Shown in pieces: positions 1-5,974 of a DNA stretch of 29,664 nt. Origin of the DNA: a virus. The DNA lies in IMG/VR virus record IMGVR_UViG_3300031539_011780, positions 1 to 29,664 of that record; one strand, given 5' to 3'. The notes under the pieces were generated by a model, which had not been told where the DNA came from, made no database searches, and was given only the letters and a program-made list of their open reading frames with translations. A program made the position numbers and the translations under genes. Every line of letters starts with the position of its first letter. Positions within the stretch are counted from its first letter, which is position 1.

Positions 1-560
1 GGGGCGAGTTCGGCGAAGGTCGTCTTGCCGCGCTTGACCACGGAGAAGAGGAGGTCGGAGACAGCACCCGCGTGCTCCGCCGCGAGGCCGTACGAGTTCA
101 GGACCGTCGTGATGGCGTCGGCTGCCGTCTTCGTGTCCGTGAGCCCTGCCTTCGCTGCCCTGGAAGCAACGGCCAGGACCTCCAGGGCCTTCTCGGCGGG
201 AATGCTGGCCGACAGGATGTCGTACAGTCCACCGGCCAGCGCCTCGGTCGATTCGCCGAACTCCACCGCCATCGACCGGATGCCCTTCTTGAAGGCGTCC
301 ATGTGGTCAGCAGGCTTGTCGAGCATCGTGGCAACGTTGGCCATCTGCTGCTCGAAGTCGGCGTAGACCTTGGCGCCGGCCACGAGCGGTGTAGCCATGA
401 CGGCGCTCGCCTTGACGAGGCGCGCACCGATGTTGCGGACGTTCGCGCCGAACGCCTTGAGGCGCCTGGAGGCCCGCTTCAGGCCGCGGACGAGCTTCGA
501 ATCGTGGGCGTACAGTTCGACGTAAGCCGCGCCCGCTCGGATACCGCGTGACGAGACCAT
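1..560 (-). CDS. Phage tail tape measure protein, N-terminal part (runs off the window)
   Basis: The frame stays open from an ATG at 560 to the window edge, giving about 186 residues with no stop. The N-terminus is basic and helical. It is followed by a block of the PhageMin_Tail type: residues FEQQMANVATML, then EFGESTEALAGGLYDILS, then a stretch around NSYGLAAEHAG and KRGKTTFAEL. This family sets tail length and forms the inside of the siphovirus tail tube, and the rest of the protein must lie before base 1. The start sits 3 bases after the stop of the holin-like gene, with AGGGG upstream as a ribosome site. Its place after the tail tube and tail chaperone genes fits standard siphovirus order. 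The identification is strong; the length cannot be judged here. Confidence 0.9.
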   Translation of the reverse strand, partial: MVSSRGIRAGAAYVELYAHDSKLVRGLKRASRRLKAFGANVRNIGARLVKASAVMATPLVAGAKVYADFEQQMANVATMLDKPADHMDAFKKGIRSMAVEFGESTEALAGGLYDILSASIPAEKALEVLAVASRAAKAGLTDTKTAADAITTVLNSYGLAAEHAGAVSDLLFSVVKRGKTTFAELA

Positions 561-563
561 CGG

Positions 564-752
564 TTACCCCTGGCCCTTGGCGACTCCCGCACGGAGAAAG
601 CCGAGGCCGAACGCAACCAGCGCAGCCCACACGAACTCCGGGATCTCGACGCCGTACAGCTGGAGGACACCGCACACCAGGATCGTGACCGCCACGGCGT
701 AGGTCTTCTTCCCTTCGAGCCACTGGACGACGACGTTCTTCTCGTCAGCCAT
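564..752 (-). CDS. Small two-helix membrane protein, holin-like
   Basis: This is a 62-residue protein starting MADEKNVVVQWLEGKK. Two hydrophobic stretches, roughly residues 18-35 and 41-58, are joined by a short loop (YGVEIPEF), and the C-terminus is short and Gly/Lys-rich. Size and hairpin topology resemble small phage holins, which open the inner membrane for the endolysin. No endolysin is visible in the window, so holin is inference from topology. I chose the ATG at 752 rather than an upstream in-frame start because the extra N-terminus would only overlap the preceding gene. AAGGGG lies upstream, and the start overlaps the stop of the preceding gene by 8 bases. The position between the tail chaperones and the tape measure gene is not a typical lysis-cassette location, so a structural membrane role is possible. 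Confidence 0.5.
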   Translation of the reverse strand: MADEKNVVVQWLEGKKTYAVAVTILVCGVLQLYGVEIPEFVWAALVAFGLGFLRAGVAKGQG

Positions 753-942
753 CGGTCTGCCCCTTGTCTGTTCCTTCGGCGTTCGCCTTATCCCACGCGG
801 CGTCAGCCCGGTCACACCGGGCGAAGACGGCCGCGAGTTCCTCGTCCGTCACGTCCCTGCCGGCCTCGATGGCCCGCGCCACGAGCCCCGTGGCTTCGGT
901 GATCAGGTGGATCAGGATCAGAATGTTCGTGAGGTCAGTCAT
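745..942 (-). CDS. Small hypothetical phage protein
   Basis: This is a 65-residue protein with a hydrophobic, helical first third (residues 5-25, containing ILILIHLITEATGLVARAI). An acidic, Ala-rich helical second half contains DVTDEELAAVFARCDRADAAW. Its start overlaps the stop of the preceding lipoprotein gene as ATGA, so the two are probably translationally coupled. It overlaps the following holin-like gene by 8 bases. I do not recognise the family. Sitting between a lipoprotein and a holin-like gene, it may belong to a lysis or membrane-associated set, but nothing in the sequence shows a function. Confidence 0.6.
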   Translation of the reverse strand: MTDLTNILILIHLITEATGLVARAIEAGRDVTDEELAAVFARCDRADAAWDKANAEGTDKGQTDG

Positions 943-1292
943 TTCACCCGCCTCCTGTCTGCGGCCAACTTCTCATCCAGAAGGACCTGGAGCTGACGGT
1001 TGAAGTTCGAGACGGCCTCGCTCACAGGCCGGTTCTCCTTGACGGCCGCGTACCACTCGTTCAGCGCTGCCCGTGCAAGTCGCATGGCCGTGTTGATCCG
1101 CTCGGCCGCCTCATCGTCGATGAAGCCGGCGCGACGGTATTCGGCAAGCAACATCACGGTCGTCGCGTACACGTCCGCGCTTGCCCGAAGGGCCTGCCGT
1201 TCGGTCGGCACCTGGATCGCCTGACACCCCAGGGCCCCGGTCGGGATGAGCACGATCCACCACACCACTCCCAACATCGCCAGTCGTCTCAT
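939..1292 (-). CDS. Putative phage lipoprotein
   Basis: This is a 117-residue protein with a signal peptide: MRR, then a hydrophobic core (MLGVVWWIVLIP) and a lipobox-like TGALGC with Cys23. This predicts cleavage before Cys and lipid attachment at the membrane. The mature part is helical and charged, without aromatic clusters, and ends in a basic tail. The start at 1292 is supported by a strong GGGAGGAG ribosome site and by ATGA overlap with the stop of the tail chaperone ORF. The long upstream in-frame extension is a shadow of the chaperone genes. An outer-membrane spanin or a superinfection-exclusion lipoprotein are possible roles. Neither can be shown from sequence. Confidence 0.65.
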   Translation of the reverse strand: MRRLAMLGVVWWIVLIPTGALGCQAIQVPTERQALRASADVYATTVMLLAEYRRAGFIDDEAAERINTAMRLARAALNEWYAAVKENRPVSEAVSNFNRQLQVLLDEKLAADRRRVK

Positions 1293-1531
1293 ACGTCTCC
1301 TCCCTTCCCGCGCCTGACAAAGACCTGTTTCAGCAGACCAATGTTCCCCGCCCGAAGCGGAACGCCCTGGCCGCGCTTCACCTCGTACGGATTGAAGTCC
1401 GACGGCTTGAAAGCCTTCCCTCTCTTGGGATCCCGGTGGATGTTTGCCAGCAGCGCCATCACCGCGCTCGTGTGATTCCACGCCTCCCGGCACCGGGCCT
1501 CGGCCATCCACACGAGTTCCCGGAGCGTCAA
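1289..1531 (-). CDS. Tail assembly chaperone, downstream (GT-type) ORF
   Basis: Read from the TTG at 1531 this is an 80-residue protein containing TLRELVWMAEARCREAWNHTS, then LLANIHRDPKRG and FKPSDFNPYE. I recognise this as the second ORF of siphovirus tail chaperones, comparable to the T part of lambda G/GT. The TTG overlaps the upstream stop as TTGA. The same frame is open further upstream (1588-1532) and reads WQLAGLVGTDPGP directly before TLREL, which looks like part of the conserved domain, yet there is no start codon there. The natural product may therefore be a fusion to the upstream chaperone made by -1 frameshifting, rather than an independent protein. I see no canonical slippery heptamer. 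Confidence 0.7.
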   Translation of the reverse strand: MTLRELVWMAEARCREAWNHTSAVMALLANIHRDPKRGKAFKPSDFNPYEVKRGQGVPLRAGNIGLLKQVFVRRGKGGDV

Positions 1532-2013
1532 CGGTCCGGGGTCGGTTCCGACGAGCCCGGCGAGTTGCCAGATAAGTCGCCAGACCGAAAGGCCTCCTCG
1601 ATCTCCCGATCCACGTCCACTGCCTCGATCCTCGCCTCGGCTGCCTGGACCGCTGCCCGGACCATGGCGATCTGTTTCTCCACCGCCTTCGTGACGTCCG
1701 TCCGGCGAAGGCTCCGGAAAAAATCCGCGAGTTCCTCCAACAGCGCATCGTGCGCCGCGATGATCGCGTCACCGCCCAGGGCCTCGGCGAACGCCTCGTC
1801 CGTCACGCCCTGCTCGTCCGCCTGGGGCTTGACGAGGGCGAAGATCACGTCACACAGGAGCACGATGTCGGTGTCCAGGCGCGTCAGCAGCGGAGGGTCA
1901 CCGTCCATCAGGTCCGTGAGGTCCACGTCCAGCAGGCCCTTGACGCGCTTGACGGCGTTGATGGTCACAGCGACGGTCCAGGTCCGCCCGGCGTTGTCGT
2001 CGAACGTCTTCAT
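1528..2013 (-). CDS. Tail assembly chaperone, upstream (G-type) ORF
   Basis: This is a 161-residue, acidic, mainly helical protein that opens MKTFDDNAGRTWTVAV and continues with a D/E-rich stretch (VKGLLDVDLTDLMDG). Helices include ALLEELADFFRSL and AVEKQIAMVRAAVQAAEARIEAVD. It lies directly after the tail tube gene and before the GT-like ORF, the normal place for the chaperone that keeps tape measure protein soluble during tail assembly. The ATG at 2013 follows the tail tube stop after one base. The C-terminal tail (SGNSPGSSEPTPDR) is low-complexity, and the overlapping -1 frame carries the conserved-looking peptide instead. That is typical of a frameshift-produced pair. Confidence 0.75.
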   Translation of the reverse strand: MKTFDDNAGRTWTVAVTINAVKRVKGLLDVDLTDLMDGDPPLLTRLDTDIVLLCDVIFALVKPQADEQGVTDEAFAEALGGDAIIAAHDALLEELADFFRSLRRTDVTKAVEKQIAMVRAAVQAAEARIEAVDVDREIEEAFRSGDLSGNSPGSSEPTPDR

Positions 2014-2016
2014 GGT

Positions 2017-2457
2017 CTACGGCACCTCCATCCACTCGGGCGCGTTGTCGGCGTAGGTCGGCTTGATGGTGACGCTGACGGTGATGGCCTCCTCCAGCGG
2101 TTCGTTCCGAGAGAAGTTCGTGACGGCCATCGTCGCCCGGAGCCCTTGAGTGCCGCTCGTGGCGATGTCACCGTCCATGACGGCGAACTCGAGGGAGGTG
2201 TTGTCGAAGTACGCCTCCTGGATGGCCGTGAACCCCGCGTCGGCCGTGTCCCAGACCATCTCGAACTCGACCGACCCGTCCTTCAGCGTGGCCGCGGTGG
2301 CACGCCAACCGTTGTTCGCGCGCGTGGTGACGTCCGCCTCACCCGTCTCCAGGTTCAGCGTCACGTCCTTGACGTTGTCGATCTCGGTCCACGTCGGCGT
2401 TTCGTAGGTGCCCGTGTTCTGGTACAGCCGCGCTTCCATTCCGAGTTTGAATCCCAT
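2017..2457 (-). CDS. Major tail tube protein
   Basis: This is a 146-residue, beta-rich protein starting MGFKLGMEARLYQNTG. Motifs typical of phage tail tube proteins are visible: EIDNVKDVTLNLETGEADVT early, then a central GSVEFEMVWDTADAGFTAI, and FAVMDGDIATSGTQGL. The C-terminal strand contains AITVSVTIKPTY. It polymerises as rings to form the inner tail tube. A GAGGAG ribosome site lies just before the ATG at 2457, overlapping the stop of the upstream gene region. Its position between the tail Z-like/gp10-like protein and the chaperone is standard. Length and gene order make the call good even without a database search. Confidence 0.85.
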   Translation of the reverse strand: MGFKLGMEARLYQNTGTYETPTWTEIDNVKDVTLNLETGEADVTTRANNGWRATAATLKDGSVEFEMVWDTADAGFTAIQEAYFDNTSLEFAVMDGDIATSGTQGLRATMAVTNFSRNEPLEEAITVSVTIKPTYADNAPEWMEVP

Positions 2458-2467
2458 GGTTTGCTCC

Positions 2468-2863
2468 TCACCTCACCGACCCGGCCCACAGCCTCGGGAG
2501 CCTGGGTCGCAGTTTCTCAAGCGCCGGGCCCATGAAGGGCCGTTTCGGGTACCGGCCGCGCCGGTACCTGCCGCCGAACTCGTGGGCCGTGGCCGAGAGG
2601 CCGATGCCCGCATAGTCCGGCCCGATGATCACACGATCTTGGGCCCGTTCGACGGCATACAGGATCGCTCCGCGAAGTTGCCCGCGCCGTGTGTGCGGCG
2701 GCTTGCCGGGCGCCGACGGCCGAGGCGAACGCCGGATACTGCGTCGCGCCGTAAGACGGATAGCAGCGCCGGCGTGACCCAGGCTCTCGATGGTCGCCCG
2801 CCGCACCTTGCGCAGCACCTTCGGCACGTCGCTTCGCGTTCTCACCGTCATGCCGACCATCAC
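2468..2863 (-). CDS. HK97 gp10-like / tail completion (virion morphogenesis) protein
   Basis: This is a 131-residue basic protein. The middle carries ARRSIRRSPRPSAPGKPPHT, then RRGQLRGAI, and the C-terminal half has TAHEFGGRYRRGRYPKRPFMGPALE. The 'S/APG.PP..R.G.L' segment followed by 'HEFGG..... RPFM.PAL' is what I know from the HK97 gp10-like and phage virion morphogenesis families, which connect the head-completion ring to the tail. The ATG at 2863 overlaps the stop of the coiled-coil gene as ATGA. ATGs at the second and fifth codons are alternatives. The following tail tube gene begins 10 bases on. Confidence 0.75.
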   Translation of the reverse strand: MMVGMTVRTRSDVPKVLRKVRRATIESLGHAGAAIRLTARRSIRRSPRPSAPGKPPHTRRGQLRGAILYAVERAQDRVIIGPDYAGIGLSATAHEFGGRYRRGRYPKRPFMGPALEKLRPRLPRLWAGSVR

Positions 2864-3084
2864 GCTTCCTTCAGTTGTGGCTTCTTGGCCGCCAGGTCGT
2901 CCCGTGCAGCCCTCAGGTCCACCAACTCCGCCTCCATCCGCGCGATGCGGTTGTCGATGTTCTCGATGGCGGCCTGGACCTGCGCCTCGTCCATCAGCCG
3001 CTCGTCCGTCCGTGTGTGAACAACCTTGAGGCGCTTGCCCTTCGCGGTATCCACGACCTCGCGCGTCTCGTTCCTGCGGCCCAT
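2860..3084 (-). CDS. Small coiled-coil phage protein
   Basis: This is a 74-residue charged protein. The first 30 residues are basic (MGRRNETREVVDTAKGKRLK). The rest is a predicted coiled coil with regular hydrophobic spacing (IENIDNRIARMEAELVDLRAARDDLAA). AGGAG lies just upstream of the ATG at 3084, overlapping the stop of the glycosyltransferase-like gene. The end overlaps the next start as ATGA. No family is recognised. The context among head-tail connector genes suggests a small assembly or accessory protein. Confidence 0.6.
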   Translation of the reverse strand: MGRRNETREVVDTAKGKRLKVVHTRTDERLMDEAQVQAAIENIDNRIARMEAELVDLRAARDDLAAKKPQLKEA

Positions 3085-3093
3085 GGCCTTCTC

Positions 3094-3618
3094 CTACCGT
3101 TTCCGATCGTGGTCACACCAGCCGGCGCGGACGACCGTGAAACCTGCCTCCACGACCTTGTCCCGGAAATACCCGCACTCACACAGGCCGAGGCCCGCCC
3201 CGTCCTCGGCGTAACCGAACAGGAACCACGGCGGCTCCAGTGCCTCGAACACCTTCCGCCTGACCCGCACCATGCCCAGGTGGATCATCGCCGGGTCCGC
3301 CCAGCCGGCCATGTGCGAGATCGGGTACGTGCATCCCACCACGTCGCCCTCGGCCTGAAGCATGGGCAGCGCCGCCTGCCCCGGCCGCATGTCGCGGTCC
3401 ATCAGGATGAAGTTCGTGATCTCGGGCGGTGCCTTCAGGCACAGCTCTTTGACCACCGCATTCCGGGCCACCACCAGGTTCCGGCCGCAGAAGCCGATGA
3501 TGTTCTCAGGCGGCAGCAGGTGGTATAGCCACGCGGCCCCTTCCCACGTCAAAGCGTGGTCCGGCCACGTGAGCACGATGGCCCGCGTCGCCTCGGGGCG
3601 AATGGCCAGGCCGTCCAC
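3094..3618 (-). CDS. Glycosyltransferase-like protein (GT-A fold, possibly partial)
   Basis: This is about 174 residues if it starts at the GTG at 3618. The order of motifs suits a family 2-like GT-A enzyme: an ARN block (NLVVARNAVVKELCL, about 48-62), a DxD-type metal site (FILMDRDMRP, Asp74 and Asp76), GDVVGCTYPI, and a late ED motif (GYAEDGAGLGLC) followed by a helix. GT-A enzymes transfer sugar from a nucleotide-sugar; in a phage the target may be capsid, tail or the host surface. It is short for the family, and the first strand of the fold is poorly represented. The true start may therefore lie upstream, overlapping the fibre-like gene, or the enzyme may be reduced. GAGG lies 11 bases before the GTG, which is weak support. 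Confidence 0.6.
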   Translation of the reverse strand: MDGLAIRPEATRAIVLTWPDHALTWEGAAWLYHLLPPENIIGFCGRNLVVARNAVVKELCLKAPPEITNFILMDRDMRPGQAALPMLQAEGDVVGCTYPISHMAGWADPAMIHLGMVRVRRKVFEALEPPWFLFGYAEDGAGLGLCECGYFRDKVVEAGFTVVRAGWCDHDRKR

Positions 3619-3631
3619 GTCCGGGCCGGCC

Positions 3632-4081
3632 TCAGCACCCGCTCTCGAATTGGAGGCTGTACCAGCATCCACCGCAGTAGACCTGCAATCTGGCATCGTA
3701 CGTGCACCAGCGAATCGAACCGCCCGTCTCGAGCTCCGAGCCGCCAAAGGGGGCCAAGAGACCGTAGTCGAAGTACCCGGCGCCTGTGGAGAAGTCGTAG
3801 CCGACGACCAGGTCGCTCTGGATCTGGGTCTCGGCCGATACCTCGAGTCCGCCCAGCACCGCCACCGTCTGCGGGAACGTGAACGCGTTGTCGCCACAGA
3901 TGTGCCCCGAGCAGATCGACCCACAGGCGATCTTCGCACCGGTCACGGCGCCGCCGGCAATCTTGGCCTCGGCGACCGCGCCGTTGGCGATCTTCGCGCA
4001 GGTCACAGCGCAGTCGGTGAGGTCGACCGTCTCGACCGTGCCGTCGGCGATCAGCGCCGAGTTGACCACCCGGTACCCCAC
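3632..4081 (-). CDS. Tail fibre-like repeat protein, Cys-rich
   Basis: This is about 149 residues from a GTG at 4081 that overlaps the preceding TAG stop by one base, with GGGAGGG upstream. The N-terminal half is built from about ten-residue repeats of the type 'AVxxAKIAxGA' (TCAKIANGAV, EAKIAGGAV, GAKIACGS). Such repeats are common in the shafts of phage tail fibres. The C-terminal half is beta-rich and contains WCTYDARLQVYCGGCWYSL. Cysteines are unusually frequent for a phage structural protein (about ten). It is followed closely by the glycosyltransferase-like gene. A role in adsorption or virion decoration is inference from the repeats only. Confidence 0.55.
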   Translation of the reverse strand: MGYRVVNSALIADGTVETVDLTDCAVTCAKIANGAVAEAKIAGGAVTGAKIACGSICSGHICGDNAFTFPQTVAVLGGLEVSAETQIQSDLVVGYDFSTGAGYFDYGLLAPFGGSELETGGSIRWCTYDARLQVYCGGCWYSLQFESGC

Positions 4082-4338
4082 TACCAGGTCCCTCCCACCA
4101 GCGTGACGGTGTTGCCCGGCGCGCCTTTGACCTCGATCTCTGAAAGGTCCACACGCTCGAAGTCGTGCCACTCGCCCGGCACCCAGGGCACGTCGGAGCC
4201 GTCGTCGCCTTTGAAATACACCGTCCCCGTATTCGTCGGGGGCGAAGAGATTGTCACGGCGACGACGGTCGGCTCGGAGGCGAGCGGCTGGTAACTCGCC
4301 GTCACCTCGATCTTTCGCATCAGGACGTTGTTAGCCAT
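4081..4338 (-). CDS. Small hypothetical phage structural protein
   Basis: This is an 85-residue, beta-rich protein starting MANNVLMRKIEVTASYQPL. Alternating polar and hydrophobic strands (VVAVTISSPP, TVYFKGDDG, VEVKGAPGNTVTLVGGTW-like ending) look like a small beta-sandwich. It follows the head-tail completion gene with only two bases between stop and ATG, and GAGGTAACC is the ribosome site. It abuts the fibre-like gene, whose GTG overlaps this stop. No family is recognised. Context suggests a small virion or fibre-attachment component. Confidence 0.55.
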   Translation of the reverse strand: MANNVLMRKIEVTASYQPLASEPTVVAVTISSPPTNTGTVYFKGDDGSDVPWVPGEWHDFERVDLSEIEVKGAPGNTVTLVGGTW

Positions 4339-4340
4339 GG

Positions 4341-4769
4341 TTACCTCACAATACGGAACGTGAACGTTAGGACGCTCGTGAACTGCCGCAGTTCATCCAT
4401 GTGCTCGGGTGCGTAGACGGTCGGGTGTTCGGTCCTTCGCCAGACGGCGGTCGGGTACGCCGTGAGGCGCCGGAGGCGGAAGAAGTCGGCGATCTCTTCG
4501 ACGAGCGTCACGAGCGGGTCGAGTTCAGCCGCATCGCCCTTGCTGAACTTCTTCTGGACCGCCACGTCGACCTGGTAGTCGTAGTGGTTGTTGCTCCGAC
4601 CCGCCGGCGTTACCTCGACGCCTTTCGGCACGACCGTCACGTGGAGCGTCTTCATGTCCTTCAGGTCGAAGATGGGCCGGTAATGGCGCTCGGCCGTCAG
4701 CGGCAGGCTCAGCGTGGCGGCGTTCAGTTCGGTCACCACCGCGTCGGCGATGTCGATGATGACGGCCAT
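4341..4769 (-). CDS. Head-tail completion / minor tail protein
   Basis: This is a 142-residue alpha/beta protein beginning MAVIIDIADAVVTELN and containing KTLHVTVVPKGVEVT, then YDYQVDVAVQKKF. A helix (LVTLVEEIADFFRLRRL) follows, and a final strand ends FTSVLTFTFRIVR. This pattern (N-terminal helix, beta strands with 'Y...V.V.Q', terminal strand) is what is seen in small neck or tail-terminator proteins encoded between the gpFII-like and tail tube genes. AAGGAG lies before the ATG at 4769. Exact family assignment is not possible by eye. Confidence 0.6.
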   Translation of the reverse strand: MAVIIDIADAVVTELNAATLSLPLTAERHYRPIFDLKDMKTLHVTVVPKGVEVTPAGRSNNHYDYQVDVAVQKKFSKGDAAELDPLVTLVEEIADFFRLRRLTAYPTAVWRRTEHPTVYAPEHMDELRQFTSVLTFTFRIVR

Positions 4770-4780
4770 GTCAGGTCTCC

Positions 4781-4948
4781 TTACAGCAGGGCGAGGATGG
4801 CAGCCGCGATAGCGCCGACGGCGGCAGCCAGCGCGGTGATCGTCACGGCCCAGTGGTGCTGAAGATGGTTCACGAGGCAGCTCTCCACCTTCTGCAACCG
4901 CTCATCGATCCGAATCAGGAGGTCATGGTCGCTTGGCTCTTGGATCAC
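4781..4948 (-). CDS. Small coiled-coil plus membrane protein, XhlA-like
   Basis: The protein has 55 residues if it starts at the GTG at 4948, which overlaps the upstream stop as GTGA. I prefer this to the longer in-frame start at 4987, because that one overlaps the upstream gene. Residues 1-30 contain DHDLLIRIDERLQKVESCL, a short coiled coil. Residues 33-55 form one hydrophobic helix (VTITALAAAVGAIAAAILALL). The layout 'LxRIDERLxxVE + C-terminal TM' is that of the haemolysin XhlA / phage membrane-anchor family, often near lysis or neck genes. Function here is uncertain. Confidence 0.55.
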   Translation of the reverse strand: MIQEPSDHDLLIRIDERLQKVESCLVNHLQHHWAVTITALAAAVGAIAAAILALL

Positions 4949-5331
4949 ACCACCTCCGTATCCACGTGCTTCGTGTGAATGCGCCACGCCTTCCGGTACG
5001 GGTCCGACGGCTCGTAATGGCTCATCTCGCCTCCGGGCGACATCACCTCGTACACGTGGACGGCCTGGCCATCCGTCACACGAATCTGGTCGCCCCGTTC
5101 CGACAGAACCGCCTCGCCACCCAGGACCAGTTCGGCTGCCGACACGATGAAGTCCGTCGAGTCAGCCCACACCAGCGCGCCGTAACCGCCCTCCACCTGG
5201 TAGGACTTGCGGCCGACCGTCGCCTGGACCTCGACCGAGTCCTCGCCACGCTCGTACGTCACCGCCTGCGAAGCGTGTTTGGCACGCTGCTCATCGAGCC
5301 AGGCGGCCCCTTGTTCCAGCAGGTCGGCCAC
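4945..5331 (-). CDS. Phage head-tail joining protein (gpFII-like)
   Basis: This is a 128-residue protein beginning ADLLEQGAAWLDEQRAKHASQAVTYERG and continuing with beta strands (DSVEVQATVGRK, YQVEGGYGALVW). Near the end it has VMSPGGEMSHYEPSDPYRKAWRIHTKHV. The opening 'L..G..WL...R..H.S..V.Y.RG' and the closing '..P....D.....WRIHTK' match the family annotated as phage head-tail joining or 'ATP-binding sugar transporter from prophage' (lambda gpFII-related). The start is a GTG at 5331 with AAGGGA upstream. The gene follows DUF2190 by 12 bases, as expected. Confidence 0.75.
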   Translation of the reverse strand: MADLLEQGAAWLDEQRAKHASQAVTYERGEDSVEVQATVGRKSYQVEGGYGALVWADSTDFIVSAAELVLGGEAVLSERGDQIRVTDGQAVHVYEVMSPGGEMSHYEPSDPYRKAWRIHTKHVDTEVV

Positions 5332-5343
5332 GGCGGCGGTCCC

Positions 5344-5679
5344 TTACTGGCTGAGGCGCACGCGGACCGTCGCGTCGTCGTCGCCGGCTGCCGCGACCGT
5401 CTTGCCGATCAGCTTGTTGGCGCCCGACTCGTCGTCCGTCTTGGCCACGCTGTCACCGACGTCCCAGTACACCTTGGCGCCCGCGCCGATGGCCTCTCCG
5501 ACGCCGGCCGTCTTCGGGAAGTCGAAGACGCCCGCGACGGCGAGCGCGCCGAGCGCGTCGGCCGCGATGGGCTGCTTGGCCACGCCCACCAGGTCGCCCT
5601 GGACCACCACGTCGCCGGCCGCCACGTCCGAACCGGGCGTGTAATCGACGGCCGCACCGTCATGCACGAAAGTTGCCAT
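5344..5679 (-). CDS. DUF2190 capsid cement / decoration protein
   Basis: This is a 111-residue protein starting MATFVHDGAAVDYTPGSDV. The features of DUF2190 are all here: 'DYTPGSDVAAGDVVVQGDLVGVAK', split by turns, then GALAVAGVFDFPKT, AGAKVYWDVGD and the ending NKLIGKTVAAAGDDD...VRVRL. The family is found next to major capsid genes and is believed to decorate or stabilise the capsid shell. GAAAGG precedes the ATG at 5679. It lies 295 bases after the capsid gene, a gap unusual in this otherwise tightly packed operon. Confidence 0.85.
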   Translation of the reverse strand: MATFVHDGAAVDYTPGSDVAAGDVVVQGDLVGVAKQPIAADALGALAVAGVFDFPKTAGVGEAIGAGAKVYWDVGDSVAKTDDESGANKLIGKTVAAAGDDDATVRVRLSQ

Positions 5680-5974
5680 GTTCGTTTCCTTTCGCCCTCA
5701 AAGCGTGTACAATGCGGTTAGCCGCACTTCAGCGGCCGGAAGGAGGTGTCTTTTGAAGGCCATATTGACCCTTCCGGGAAAACCCCATGCGGGGATAACC
5801 ACAGCCCTTCCCTCGATCCCTTGGGATCGCTGACGGACAGGCGTCAGAAACGGGCAGAGAGATGTGGCGCGCGCGGCAAGGCATGGCATGGGACCGTGGG
5901 TATCACGGTCACGGCTCCCCGGGCCTGTCACCGGGGGGTCGCCTTCCTTGTACCTTGCCCTCAGGACCATCAGC
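5680..5974. other. Intergenic stretch between capsid and DUF2190 genes, with tandem hairpins
   Basis: No convincing minus-strand gene is seen here; the only open frame (5970-5698) has no ribosome site and no family resemblance. Two tandem inverted repeats occur: ACCGTG/CACGGT at 5893-5909 (five-base loop) and CCCCGG/CCGGGG at 5917-5936 (eight-base loop). Neither is followed by a T-run, so they are not good terminators. On the plus strand, AAGGAGGT at 5740-5747 stands five bases before a TTG at 5753 that opens a 26-codon frame ending at 5833. This is antisense to the late operon and may be chance. Confidence 0.5.
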
